Shown here in pieces: positions 35,201 through 50,200 of a stretch of DNA of 64,000 nt. This stretch comes from Topomyia yanbarensis. Lineage: Eukaryota > Arthropoda > Insecta > Diptera > Culicidae. Where the stretch lies: the NCBI RefSeq assembly GCF_030247195.1, contig NC_080671.1, forward strand, positions 105,015,845 to 105,079,844, in the 5' to 3' direction. The translations under genes were made by a program, and so were the position numbers. The notes under the pieces are model-generated. The model saw only the letters and a list, made by a program, of their open reading frames with translations, did no database searches and was not told where the DNA came from. Position 1 is the first letter of the stretch. Each line of letters starts with the position of its first letter.

Positions 35201-38200
35201 CGGAGGAAGCTAACCGCCAAATCCGAACAGTACCGGTACTAAATAGTACGAAAAATGCAAATAGAAGAAAAGAAATTAACAATTGAACACCGCTCTCGAT
35301 TTGTGATTCGCAGAATGAAGTATGGAACGACCGAAACCAAATGATTCTATAGAACCCAAATGAAATGTTTATAATCATTTATAATCGAAAGTTTTACTTA
35401 CTTGGATGCGGTGAACACTCGATTGTCACTGGTGACAATGTCATTAATTGACTGATCCGTTTTCATCTCCGCTAAACCATCGCAATTTTTAACATTCCAT
35501 AAGCGAATAACGCCACCACGGCAGCTAGACAGCAGAATGTCACCGTAGATGGCCATCCCCGACACCCAGCCCTTGTGAGCGTTGTTGAGCGATTGTTTAA
35601 GTTCACCGGTGCGCAAATCCCACCTTTTGATACCGGAATCTCTACTACCGGAAAACAGCTCGGCATCGACTCCGGTAGCATCTTTTGCCACCGCCAGCGC
35701 TTGCACTCCGTCATAATGGGGAGGTTCCAGATTGAGTAGTGGTGGTACATTCCCGCCCGCGGAATTAACCTCGAATACTTTGACGTAGTGATCTTTGGAA
35801 CCGGTCGCCACCAGGTCAGTATTGTTAGGACCCTCCCAGGCAGTAAGACACATAACGGCCGCCTGATGACCACCCGAGAGTCGTCCGAGACAGGAAAAGG
35901 TCCGAAGATCCCAAATTCGAACCTTGTCCGAAGCGGCGGTGTACAGCTTCCCGGATGCGCCTAGTTTGAGAGCCGTAATCGAACATTCCCCTGGAATCAG
36001 GTCGGAAAGAGATGCGTTCGCCGGTAGGATTGAGCCAGAGGAACTATAAGGAATCGAGGAAAATGTTAGCTTGAATCTGGTGAATGGAGAAAACGGATAA
36101 CTCACCATAACGTGATAATTGGTCGGATATTACTCTCCCGGAGATCCCACACTTTAATGAAGGCTCCCGAAGCGGAGAAGAGCAAATTATTGGTCTGGTC
36201 GCATTCAACGGAGGCAACTGGACCGAGATGACCCGTAAGGCAGTGCGGTGTCGAACCACTGCGCAGATCCCACACTTTTACCGTTCGATCTGGAAATAAA
36301 AACAACCGTTTCGTGTAATTGAATGTAATAATGAGGGAACACTTTCAGTTCTTTTAGAATACTGGTAGATTGTAGCTGAATTGAGTTTTAGAAATCTCAA
36401 TAAAAATATAATTTCAAGCTCTGCCTATTTATTTCCTTATTATGACTAAATACATCACAAACCTGCCGCAGCGGTGAACAGTGTTTGATTGGACACCTTG
36501 ATGGACAGTACCGAATTACTATGACCTTCAACCACATGTGTGCAGATTAGGGGAGCGCCAGCCTTCAACTGAAATGAAAATACGAAATAAATCAAAATTA
36601 AATTCAATGTACGAAGCGCTGGCAAAGTACACAAACCGCACCTTTCCCATATACTCCTTGATGTTGCCACCAGGCGATGGATCTTGCGTTCCTGCTCCAA
36701 GTCGTGAAAATACATCTCCGGTATCCTCTCGGGACGTGCCCCGGCGGTACGCCGGAGGCGAGGTGGGTATGTCGTTAGCATCCTCACTGATACCGTTCAG
36801 CGCCGGCAGAGTAGCGTTCAATTTTGTTTCATTTCGATTGTTAGCAGTTTATCAAGCGAGCGTTCAGCATGTGTGGTGTTCGTTTTTTGTATGTTTGTGG
36901 GCGGGCGTGCGTTTGATGTTAATTGCAACACACAACGATGCACAAGATTACGGCGCATTCGATTCGGAATTAGTATGATGGAAGATAGTAGAAACATAGA
37001 TGCGTTTAAATTAGAAATGAGAAACTTAAGTAATGCTGAAACTAAAGTTAAAACGACTTGTAGCAGAACAACACTTATTTCAAACATTATTTTACATTTA
37101 TTCAGGTTTAATAATAACTTTTTAACTTTGTTAATATCCTTATCTATCTGTATATCAACAAAAATCAATCAAGTGACTTGTTATGGCCGTAACGGGCCAA
37201 AATGTTATGGAAACTGCATTTCACAGCGACATAGAGAGCTACATAAAGAAGTTACACTAAGGATTTCGAGGGCCGAGAAAAACTGCCGAACTTTTGAACT
37301 GATGCTCGCTTATCACTCCGCTGCAAATATGTGTAGATAATTACAAGCAGATCGATTTCGTACGATTTATGGCGATGTTCTGTATCCTAGTCCTACCATT
37401 TTTTATACCCTTCATTAAACCGTAAATTTTGAGATTCTGATAATCATAATTTTCCAATACTAATAACATTTTTCAATTATACATGATGTTTACAACAGTT
37501 ATGTACTTACATGCCAGGTGAAGCCTTATTCGGGAATGCTCTTCTCGAGATTCGTGGCGATGATGGTGCCCCGCTCGGGTCAAACGATTTCCGCGCCAGC
37601 AGAGGCGAAGCAGTACTGTTCTGGCGGGATATGGTCGGTACTGGTTGAAGCCCTCTGTGGGTAAGCGCGTGTGTATGTGTTTCGAATGCAAAAATGAGTA
37701 ATTAGTATGGGCAAAATCATGCATCATGAATTGAATGCTGGAAGTGTGTTCATAAATAGTACATTATACTTAGAATGATAAAACTGGACTACTTCTACAT
37801 GATTTATTGAAGTTGTTTTTATATAACTAGCATATATACAAAAATCAGCATATTTTATGACAATTTAAAGAAATGCAGTTGAGTTTAATCGCACGGAAAG
37901 TTTTCTGTGAAATATAGTAAAAATAAATGGAGTTAAAACTACAATCGATATTGTTTTCTGATTAGAAACTCCAATCCAACTATAGCTTATAAGCGCTGCA
38001 AACTGCTAGAAGCAATATCCATGCGTCGACAATAATTCACACTTGAGTGCTAACTACGCCGTAAGCACAAATGAGTGATAATAAATATTAGTTCTGATCT
38101 CAGTATAAAAACACAGAGCGGGTGTTTGAAGAACATTGCATCACCATCGAAGTAATGTCAGTAACAAATTAGCATAAAATTGAGTGGTGTGAAGCAATAA

Positions 38201-41200
38201 ATAATGTTTTCAAATAAGAATAAATTTCAAGCATGAGAAAAGCAAAACTTATCCTAATCTAATTAACCCTTTAAGGCGCAAATAATTTTATTTGAATTTT
38301 GTGAAAATTGTCACACAGCTTAAATACGTTACTGTGATAATTTTGAGGTGATCTTCGCAAGGTTGCTTTAAAACAACATTACTCATTTAAGGGTTAAAGT
38401 TTGTTCTTCAGATAATGATAATTATCCATGACTGCTCAAGGGCTTAAGATAGTTAATTTTGTAATAGATAATTGATTTTCGTTTTACATGGAAATCTTAT
38501 ATGCTACACTCTTAAAAAAGGGGGTTTCAGGAATTAGAATATATTCGCTCAACTGGCACGATCCCCGTATCTAGTCACCTCATTATTCCCTGAGGTGAGA
38601 AAAGAGAGAAGGAAGAGGAAGCAAGTAAAATGGGTGGGAAAAATAAAAGCACAAAAACAAACAGCAGGTAAGTTAAACTCACAAGTAGTTTAACCCATTC
38701 ATGCCCCTGTTGTTTATGGACAACCACGTTTTTAAACAGCTATGACTTCTCACAAAAACAAGTAACGCTAATAAACGTAACTATTGCCTTTCATTTGAAT
38801 CTTAACAGTTGCAAGGATCAGCTTTAGAACTGAAGTTATTGCAATTAGTCTGATAGGATTCCGATGAAGCAGTGCTGCCAGCGACAGTTTACGATTACGA
38901 TACAAAATGAATTTTTAATATACCGTCGTGCGGGGCTACTTTGGATATGAGGGGCTACTTTGCACACTTTAGTTTTTCAATATTTACTAACAGACGCGCT
39001 TTTATTAGTTTTATTATACCTTTGACATTTGTAGAGCCATGCCTTTTAACCAACAATGTTTACCAAAACAAACAAAACACTTGAAGGGTCGATAAAAGTG
39101 ATTGGAGGCTCGTAAAATAAGACTGCTCAACAAAACAGAAAATCTTACGTGTACCGAGACCATGTACTGTTTTTTCGGAAAGAAGAAAAAAGATGATAAA
39201 TGGCGTTTTCCGTTTGTTTCTAGTACGTCAGGATCGGTTTTTATGAGCATTTGAAAGTTTTTGTGTGATGAAAAATGGCGTTTTTTGTATGTTTCTAGTA
39301 TGTAAGCATCGGTTTTATGAGCATTTGAAGATTTTTGTGTCTTAAAAAAAGTTGTTTTAATATCATTATCAACAACTTTACCGAAGATACCAAGCCTCTA
39401 AATAATGTTTTGAGTTTATTCTCCGTAACTATGTCCAAGAGAATTAATTACCAAAATTGTTTTTTTTTTCAAGAAATGCTCTGTATTATGTTGTATAATT
39501 TCTTTGAAAACATTGAACTTCCAAAGTTGGTGGTTGCGAAATAATGTGATCTTGGCAGTGAAAAAACTGGTTTCGAACCTTTATTTCAGAATTTTTGGCA
39601 TAAAAAGTGCGTAACTTGAGAATATGGCCTTGTGTAGAAATTACGCCATCAATTTAGCACTCAAATGTACGTCATTAATAGCCCCTTATTTTACTTTTTT
39701 ATTTTGCGAAATTTTAAATCCCACCGTGTGGCTATTTTTATAATTGATAATACAAAAAATCTTTAAATGCTCTTAAAAACCTATTCTAACATACTAGAAA
39801 TAAACTGATACTGCCATTTTTCATCATTTTCCTTTTTTCTATACGAAAAACAATATGCAGTCTCAACGCACTCAAGTTTTTTTGACAAGTAACGTTGTAA
39901 ATGTTAAATTAAAATGAATCCCTTATTTTAGAAATTTCAATGAAGGAAAATAAAACTGGTTAATTTTTATTTTATATCGAATTCAAGAAGTGTGCAAAGT
40001 AGCCCCCAGCTAGACCACAAAAAATATTTTTGAACGCTATATGAAAAACTTTTCATGTGTGAACCAATTCTGCTCATATTTGGCATAAATAATACATACA
40101 CGATGACGATAAATCTGTGCTGATATGATACAAATTCATAGAATATGAAAGGAGTTATAATTCGTCGAAATTGAAAAATTGATAAAAAGTGCGCAAAGAT
40201 ACCCCGTACGACGATATCTTTGTTATGTTGCAATATTATTGAAAACTTATAAAACTTATCAATTTAGACTATCTTTGGCTACGTTTTCCACTCAATTGCC
40301 CTTTTGTAAATATTCTAGGAGAATTAGCATTAGCATTGAGCATTAAAATTAGGAAGATAAAAATTGAGCAGCTTCTAGCACTGCGAGGAAAGCACCTATC
40401 TTTATGAAAAAAGGCTTGTCGTATTTGTTGAACCCACCGTTTTAAAGGAAAAATTAGTTTTGAAACCCTACTTGCACTAGAGAAAATTTGGGCATGAAAG
40501 GGTTAAAACGCCTGCGAGTATGCATAAAGATCTTTACCACATTGGATAAGAAACTTTAGTATGTTTCTGAGTTTCAGTCGTCCAAACATGGTCTTGTCTA
40601 TATAAGGACGGCCGAAGACTCGAAATCGCAATTGCGCTACCGCTGGACAGTTGCATATCAGATGATATGAGGTTCCGTACTCGGATTCACAAAGATCACA
40701 TGAAAATGACTCAGCACGCTGAATAGTTATTATGTGGTAATTGAGTTCGCAGTGGCCGGTTAAAGTCCTGATCGGCATACCGCAGTGGTGTTTCGAAGAA
40801 TGCAGGAGATATTTCAAAATCACTGGGCATGGTTGTTCAAGAACCACGGACGAAACCCAGGACCTTTTTTTCTTTTGTCCAACTTGTGAAAATTGGCAGG
40901 TCAGGCTGACAATGCTAAATTCTTCGATTTGGGTCGGCATGCGATCACTAGCTTGGACCGTGGCCGTGTCTGAGCTAATGGTTTGACTATCGGAGCAGAA
41001 GTTTATAACTTTGCCGGACAAGCTCTAATGAAGGGCCGATTGTACCCAGCACATAATCGCGAAGATTTCTGCTTGGAATACAGTATAGTATCTACCTAGC
41101 GAGCGAGCCTGTTCCAATCTAATTTCACGACAATAGACACCAGCACGTCCCTCCATCAGAGAGCCGTCAGTGTAACAGGCCACTTGCGTTTGTTGTTGTA

Positions 41201-44200
41201 TCTCCATAGAGCCAGACAACCACTCCTCTCGAGAGGGAATCTTCACATGTAAAGTCCTGAAAGGAAAACTACATGTGTGTGTAATTTCGCTGGGAGTAAG
41301 AATATCTTCAACCTATGTAACCATTTGTGACCATAGTCCTGTATGACTGGTAGCAACATCAACATGGTTACTGTTCCAAAGCCCAGTAACATGCAGTCTG
41401 TATGCACATGATAGTGCTTCTTGTTTGAGCTGTATGTGTAATGATTTGATATTTAGAAGGGCAGTTGTTGTGAAAGCACCAGTCAACGTCATGAGCGCCA
41501 TTCCTTGCAGATGGTTTAGCTATGACTGGACCGTCATCACCTCTCCCCTCTGCCACCACACAAGGCATCCATATGACAGTATTTGACTACAATTGTCGTG
41601 TAAATCCAATAGATGTATTTAGGTTTGAGACCCCAGGTCTTTCCAAAAGTTCGTCTGCATTACCCAAAGGCCACAAAAGCTTTCTTTACTCTGAACTCAA
41701 TGTGAGCAGAACAATTCAAATTGGAATCCAACAGAACTCCAATGTGTTTGACTTGATCTGCACACGGTAGCTCAGAATCGAAGAACTGCAAGGGACGAAC
41801 CTCTGTTGGTATTTGCTTCTTCGTGAAAAGAACCATTATAGTTTTGTTTGGATTACCGGATAATTTCGTTTGTCGAAACCACTGTTCGAAAGCTCTTAAG
41901 TATTTGATAATGGTTAGTAAACCCGTAGGTTGGAGATCCAAGCTCGTTGAATTTCCTCAGCCAGCTGTCGGCAGCCAGGTTCCATAGCAAAGATGACAGA
42001 ACGCCATCCTGACGACAGCCGCAAATACTCAATTTCCCCATCTCTGCCCGTCTCAGTGACGAGAAAAGAATGCGGTTACTAAGCATTGCGTTTATCCAAC
42101 CCGAAATACATGCAGATATCCCATGAGCGTGCGTCGCTTCCAGAATAAACTGAAAGGACACATTGTCACAAGCACCTTTAATATCTATGAATGCACCCAA
42201 GCTAGATTGCTTGAGCGAGAAGTTGTAAACAACATCGTGAAGCAGAGCGATCGTGGATTTCCTACACTGATATTCATGTTGCATTTCTTGGCATAAATCT
42301 AACAGTTATTTCTCGTCATGCTTTCGGGATATACGTGGTAGCAAGAGTGGAAACCATAGTCTTTTTCAAGGCATATTTGAGAATATCAAATCCCTTTTGC
42401 AGTAGCACGGGAAAGATTCCATCTTTTCCAGGTGATTTGTATGGAGCAATACTTTCAACTACCCACTTGACCGATTCAGTTATAACCAATGTGCGTGCTA
42501 ACGCCCACGAGGAACATTTTTCTCTTCCGTTACAGAAATCTGGTTTTTAAGGACTTCATTTGAAAATTTTTCGATTTTCAGAATTTTTATTAACCTGCCA
42601 GACTCATTCGGACTAGTGATATTAGTGCATAGGTTTTGCCAGCCAGCCCGCTCTGCAGATCTAAGACATTTCTTATATACACTACAAGCTGCCCTGAAAT
42701 CCCTGGAAACATTACGCTAACGCCGGCTCCAAGCTTTTCTCATATCCTTCTTCATTCTTTCAAGCTTAACCCTCCACCAAGGGGTTCCCCTAGTCGATTT
42801 AACTGTATGAAGTGGTCTTCGTAGGATGGTACTATTAACGAGTTTGTCGTATCCACGACGTCGTCCAAGACGTCCAGTTGACTAAATGTTGGAAGATATG
42901 GAAAGTTTTCGAAAAAGAGATCCCAGTTTGTAGATTTTGGATAACGATACGTTACCATATTGAGGGTGACATCAAGATGATCGAAAAATATATATTTATG
43001 ATCGGATAGAGGCGGTTCAGTTTCATTCGGAACCTGCCAATTTCCCATCTCACAACAAATTATTTCAGAGCAAAGCGTTATGTCTAACACCTCCTCTCTC
43101 CCAGACCTCGCAAAAGTTGGACGGTTTCTCATGTTCAGAATATGGAGATTTGTACTACTTATGTACTCCAGCAGTTCAGAGCCTCTCAGATTTGTATGCC
43201 AGTACCATCCAATCCAAGGAGACACTACGTGCATCGCAGAAACTGATGTACCTACTGTCATACCTTGATGGCGAAATAAAAAGCCTGGTCCGTTCGTTAG
43301 CTCTTACAGACCCAAACTATCATCAAGCTAGATAGACTGATCGAGTGGAATAAATAAAATAAGTACACCGTATTTGCGCTCGAGAAGGAAATTCTGGACC
43401 AACCGTTCATCTCCGACGCTCAAGCAATCTCCGGAAGCTGGTTTCAACATCTGATGAAGTGATTCGACAGCCCAACATCCTGGGTGAGCAGTACGATTCA
43501 CGCTAAGGGTCGCGATCCAGCTCCACTTGGAGAAATTCAACAAGGAAACGCGATCGCTCTTGGCACAAAAGAGCGTCGATATCGACGACCCTACATTCCC
43601 TACATGGACGACTTTCTCAAATTCTTGGTAAATCGATGTGATGTACTTGAAACCTACTGTTTGTTTACCCGCAAGTGTGCTGTGAGTGGAGTTGCAATCA
43701 AGAAGGACAATCGCAGAGAGATAACTAGGTATGCTCTAGAGTTATCTCATAACACCGCAACAATGTCCAAAGTGCTCCAAACAGCACTCTCTCTATCAGT
43801 GTGACATTTTCAAGATAGCAAGCATCAGTAGACCGTCGGGAGTTAGTGCAGAAGTCCAAACTGTGCTTCAACTGCCTGCGACCATCACACTCGGTGAAAA
43901 GCTATCCTTCGGAAGCTGACTGCAAGAATGGTGAGTGCAATGAACGTGTCCATAGGCTACTCTATCAACACTGCGATAATCAGACAGCTAACAAGGCAGA
44001 TGTTCAAGGTCGACTAACGAAGCTGGTACTCGAGCTACCGGACATAGAGGCTCAACCGTCCCCGGAATTTCGAGTTTCAAGGCAAATGTTGCAGCAGTTG
44101 ATACACCCATGACAATTACTGTTTTTTATTTCAACTATAGAGGTTTTAGCTTTAAGGTCATTCGTCTCTTCGGTATTGATAAACCTTTTAAGCAAAATCT

Positions 44201-47200
44201 CTAACCCTATGTTCTGGGTTGGGACTCGAACCCAGGTGAGCTGCGCACAACACAATTGATTTGCTAACTACGCTATGCGTTCCCACTAAACAATTACTGT
44301 TCTACCCAACACTCATCAAGATTAGAGTTATGAAAGGCACTTTCCATACCACTACAGCAATGATAGATTCGGGTTCTGGTGCACACCTCATAAGCGATGC
44401 TTGCACCACGTGTCTCGGTATCACTCGACCCAATACAAGATTTTCTGTCTCCGGAGTGGCAGGTACACAAGCTGGAAGGACAAGAGGAATGGCGCAGTTG
44501 AAGATTGTACGCCATTTCAACGACGAGGTGGTTTCCACCCCCAACTCCGATTCAGTGTTACATCGCCCGAAGTGCTAGAGCAGTGTGATAACCGATGATT
44601 CAATATATGTAATTACATTCAATATATCATCGTTTAAAAAACTTGGGGATATCCAGAAATGATAAATTTAACTATCGTCTGGACTGAACGGTATATAATT
44701 CGAAAGATCAGCTCATGATATAAAGAAGGATAATAGGGATAATTTTAATTGTTGAAACGCTATTTGGAAAGCTTAAACTCGCTGGTGATCATAATAGTGA
44801 TAACTAAAACAATACATACGCTACAACGTAAGTCATAGCCAAACAATCCATAACTGCGAAAGAGAACAAACACAAGAATTTCAAAAATGAAACACAAAAG
44901 AACAGCACATATGTAAAAGATAGCAAAATCCGTTATAAAATATAATCAATATCTGGTAATGGAACACACATTATTATTATTGCTTTGTGCAACATTAATC
45001 TTATGGGTCATTCGCTGATAAACAACACATCCGTCTGTTATGCAAATGACCTTCAGTGAGGATTTAGCCAAATTATGTCAAATGTCCGTTAAACCAAATA
45101 TCCATTAGGCCAAATGTCCGCTATGCTTTCCAAAAGTTTAACAGCTTCAGCTTTAGCTTGTGCGACCACCCCTGGCTGCTACTCCGTCATCGATCTGGAC
45201 TAGCTGAAGTTGCACAGGGAATCAGTAGATAATTACCCTAGTAACAATTGGGGTTTTGTGGTGCTCTTGAAGCCACTCTTAAAACTTAAATTGCACTGGT
45301 AGTGCGCTATAAAACCTGAATTGTTACTTGAGTATGCTTGGGAGTAGCGAAACATCTTTCAATGTGCAACTCCTGATAATCCTAAAGTGTTTATTGATCA
45401 ATACTGGCACCGGCTAGGCCCGCATGTAGATCGCGGAAGGAAGGGAAAGAATGTTAGTCCGATACATGCTTTTGCTAGAGGCCATATACACTACTGCGCA
45501 CTCCACAAGTATCACGGGAGGAGGATATTTGTTAGTAATTATAGGGGTGCGAGTCTTCGTGTTCTAGTTATTTTCCATCAGACTATTTCTGCTACGAAGC
45601 CAAAGACCGACCCCAGAAAGGTGACTCCACTATCTGGACTAGATATCGACCCATCAACCCATGGACCGGGGACCAACGGCCTTCAGGAATCAGGAATCAG
45701 AATATATTGGCTCAAATGGCACGTTCCCCGTACATAGTCGGGGATTTGTGCCTTGCCGTGTGTTTTCATCATTTCCTGAGCGGAAGGAAAGGACAAGGAG
45801 GTGTGGGGAAGTAGAATTGGAAGGGTGGGAAAAATAACAGCACAAAACAAAAATAAACAACAGGTAAGTTAAACTCACAAGTAGTTCAACTTGCCTGCGA
45901 ATAAGCCTAAAGCTCTTTACCACATTGGATAAGAAACTTTAGTATGTCTCTGAGTGTCAGTCGACCAAACATGGTTTCGTCTATATAAGGACGGCTGAAC
46001 ACTCGAAATCGCAATTGCGCTACCGCTGGACAGTTGCATATCAGATGATATGAGGTTTCGTAGTCGGATTCACAAAGATCACATGAAAAAGACTCAGCGC
46101 GCTGAATAGTTGCCATGTGATAATTGAGTTTGCAGTGGCCGGTTAAAGCCCTGGTCAGCATACCGCAGTGGAGCTTCGAAAAATGTATGAGATTTTTCGA
46201 AACCACTGGGCATGGTTGTTCTAGAAACGCCTTTGTTTGGCGACACGTTTGTAGATTACTCCAATAATAGCGGTGCTCGGACGAAGCCCAGGACCGTATT
46301 TTTTCCCTTATCCAACTTGTCGAAATTGGCAGCGCGGGCTCAGGACCAACGAAGTCAATTGCTGAACCTGCCCTAGCCAATTCGTCAGCCCATTCGTTTC
46401 CAGTAATACCGCAATGTCCGGGCACCCAGACAAGGTAGATAGTGTTGACAATGCTTAGTTCTTCGATTTGGGTTCGGCACGCGATCACTAGCTTGGACCG
46501 GGATTTGTCTGAGCTAAGGGCCTTGATTGCAGCCTGACTATCGGAGCAGAAGTTTATAACTCTGCCGGACAAACTCAGTTGAAGGGCCGATTGCACCCCG
46601 CACATAATCGCAAAGATTTCTGCTTGGAATACAGTACAGTATCTACCTAGTGAGTGAGATTGTTCCAATCTCATTTCACGACAGTAGACACCAGCACCAG
46701 CACGTCCCTCCATCAGAGAACCGTCAGTGTAACAAACCACTTGCGTTTGTTGTTGTCTTTCCATAAAGCGAGACAACCACTCCTCTCTAGAGGGAATCTT
46801 CACATGGAATGTCCTGTAAGGAAAACCACAAGTGAGTGTAATATCGCTGGGAGCAAGAATATCTTCACCCCATGTAACCATTTGTGACCACAATCGTGTA
46901 TGACTGGTAGCAAGATCAACATGATTGCTGTTCCAAAGCCCAGTAACCTGCAGTCTGTATGCACATGATAGTGCTTCTTGTTTTAAGTGTATGTGTAATG
47001 GTTTGATATTTAGAAGTGCCTCAAGAGCAGCAGTCGGAGTCGTGGTGAATGCACCAGTCAACGCCATGAGCGCCATTCTTTGCAGATGGTTTAGCTTTGA
47101 CTGGACTGTCACCACCTCTCCCCTCTGCCACCACACAAGGCATCCGTATGACAGTATTGGACGTACAATTGTCGTGTAAATCCAATAGATGTATTTAGGT

Positions 47201-50200
47201 TTGAGACCCCAGGTCTTTCCAAAAGTTCGTCTGCACTGCCCGAAGGCCATGCACGCTTTCTTGACTCTGAACTCAATGTGAGCAGACCAATTCAGTTTGG
47301 AATCCAATATGACTCCAACGTATTTGACTTGATCTGCACACAGTAGCTCAGAATCAAAGAACTGCAAGGGACGAACCCCGGTTGTTATTCGCTTCTTCGT
47401 GAAAAGAACCATTGAAGTTTTGCTTGGGTTAACTGATAGTTTAACTTGTCGACACCGCTGTTCGACAGCTCTTAATGCCTGTTGCATTAAGTCAAAGATT
47501 GTTCCGATGCAAAATCCAGTAATTAGTATAAATAATCGTCAGCAAACCCGTAGGTTGGAAATCCAAGCTCATTGAGTTTCTTCAACAAGCCGTCAGCTAC
47601 TAACTTCCATAACAAAGGTGACAGAACGCCGCCCTGAGGACAACCGCAAATACTCAACTTCCGTATCTCAGCCTGTCGCAGTGACGAGAAAAGTATGCGG
47701 TTACTAAGCATTGCGTTTATCCAATCTGAGATACATGCAGGTATTCCATGACCGCGCGTCGCTTCCAGAATAGACTGGAAGGACACATTGTCAAAAGCAC
47801 CCTCAATATCTAGGAATACACCCAAGCTAGATTGCTTGATCGAGAAGGCTTTCTCAATGTTGTAAACAACATCGTGAAGCAGAGTGATCGTGGATTTCCC
47901 ACACTGATATGCATTTTGCATTTTGTGCAGTGGATATTCAACTAAACTAACGTTCCTGATGTGATGATCGATTATCCGTTCTAAAGCTTTCAGAAGAAAA
48001 GAACTTAAGCTGATAGGCCTAAAACTCTTGGCTTCTTCATAGCTTGAGCGCCCCCCTTTGGGAATAAATCTAACAGTTATTTCTCGCCATGCTTTCGGGA
48101 TATACCCGGTAGCAAGACTGGAAAGCAAAATCTTTTTCAAGACATGTTTAAGAATATCAAATCCCTTTTGCAGTAGCACGGGAAGTATTCCATCTTTTCC
48201 GGGTGATTTGTATGGAGCAAAGAAAGGTGACTCCACTATCTGGACTAGATATCGACCCATCAACCCATGGATCGGGGACCAACGGCCTTACTTATCCCTT
48301 CCGAAGGAAGACGTGACCATCGATTTTTTCGCCTCAGAAAAATCTCAACGACCTCAGCTGGGATTGAACCCTGACCAACTGGGATGTTTGGCGGTCACTC
48401 AACCACCGGCCCCGTCTAATTATGTCAAATGTCTGTTATACCAAATAAACTGCAGAATGATCACTTCTCAAAACTATGCCCAATGTGTTATGGTAAATGT
48501 TTATTATGCCAAATGGCCCGGCCCCCTTTCACACACAGTAGATTTATGTTATCATTGTTTTTAATTTAAAAAGAAATAAAAAGTAGTTCCAAACAATATC
48601 TCGACATTTTTTTGTAAATAATTTGACATGCGATGAAATCGAATTGTGAGCAACTTCTACAATGGACGGAGCCTTAGTTCAAACATGTATCACTCAAAAG
48701 ACTTCAGTATGTATTAGTGTCAAAGTTACGCACCGCTCTCCGTTACCTTCTCATCTGCATAGGGATGAGATATTGGACAGTGGCGAACTAACACGAATTT
48801 CCACACCAACGCCCCGTCGAAGCGTTTGTTTTATCCTTCGTTTCGACCTCCTTACAGTGATATTGCATGTGGAACGTGGTCCCTTGTATCCACGGTAGTA
48901 ACCAACGATCGCACACAATTAAGTTCCATTGGATTCATTCAATGCTGCGTATGCCTTTCTCCCGAGGAAGAACACCAGTTCGTGACTGGCATGATTTTCG
49001 ACGCCGCAATTCGAGTTCACGAACCGCTGACGTTCTTCCACTTCATGGAGTGCTCAAACATTTACGCGACCTACGCATATAAAAAGCCTTCGCATATGAA
49101 AAGTTCCTGAAGTTTAAAAATTAAGAGTTTAATGAAAGCCAGAAACGCGACTATTGCTGTCGGTTTATTGATGGATTAACGAGAAAAACATCAACGAGTA
49201 CTCTTTGGAGCACGGTCCGACGTATGTTAAAACGAAACAGTATTAACGAAAGCGTGGAATATTTAAGGCCTTGATTATTAGACTTTAAATTGGCGGCAAA
49301 TGCAGACAAGAAAATTGTCGCTTTCGGAATAAGATCATACCCAAACAGTTCAATTATTACTTTCCGTGCATCCCAGCATACGACGTAGTGGATGAAATAT
49401 GCCACGTAACTAGGGATCAGTAATATTGACATTCCCAGGTGAGCTCGAAAGAGGGACGACATTCATTTTCGGTCGCTTGTTTCCTCGCCATTTATTCATT
49501 CAGTTCAGCACATTCATTCAGTTATTTTCGGTTCAAATTCAACTTCAGTCGCAAATTGATTTTTTCTATGCTAGTTCTGAGTGGGATTAACGAGCAAAAA
49601 TGCATCAGACACTTATGTTCCATAATGTAAAAGATACCTTCAATTCGTCCAACTGTAACAAATGAATGCTTTGGTCGACGATGGCATTTAGTTCTGCTTG
49701 AATCTTGTGTATCGTAAAATTTCAGTCTATCCAGAATAATCTGTGATCAATCAAACCTGACTAATCGATTTGCAGCTGAAATACAAATGATGTGAACATC
49801 ACGTTAGAGAGCCTTGATTGTCTTTTTTCGACATTGGTTTGGCTTTGCCGATTGTGGGGTTACCCGGGTTTGAGTGTTGTTGGATAAAAATGATTAAGGT
49901 AACTAATCCGACGAGACACGCAAACGTATAACTCAAGATTGCCGTTATATTTCTCTGAAAACCCCCGAAATCTCGAAAAAGTTTTCCAGGTCAATGGAAC
50001 ATCTACTACATACTCTTTATTGCAACCGCCGCTATTCTACGTGTTACTTTAAACAAATTCCAAAGATTAGTCGACACTCCAATCAGGGGGGAGAAATGCT
50101 CCCGCTGGCAAGCAGCAAACAAAATAATTACTCAATATAGTATGTTCTCATCGATAACCGTCAGCGTAGAATGCAGTAAACTTTTCACCGATAGCGTCCA

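Larger units (their letters stand above)
38520..43260 (-). mobile_element. LOA-clade LINE, copy 2 (endonuclease to 3' UTR), split by another transposon
   Basis: Minus strand, from high to low coordinates. Endonuclease 42752-43261 ([31 protein letters not shown]). RT about 41,660-42,400 ([20 protein letters not shown]). RNase H 41025-41246 ([13 protein letters not shown]). C-terminal zinc region 40503-41021 ([20 protein letters not shown]). The 3' UTR is at 38520-38689. An element at 38694-40502 separates UTR and ORF. Many frameshifts and deletions; the YADD/FADD region is damaged. It is about 5 kb from copy 1, on the same strand. Confidence 0.75.

Noticed and set aside
49151..49462. 103-codon minus-strand ORF
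   Set aside because: It is antisense to an I-clade LINE fragment whose plus-strand motifs are recognisable.
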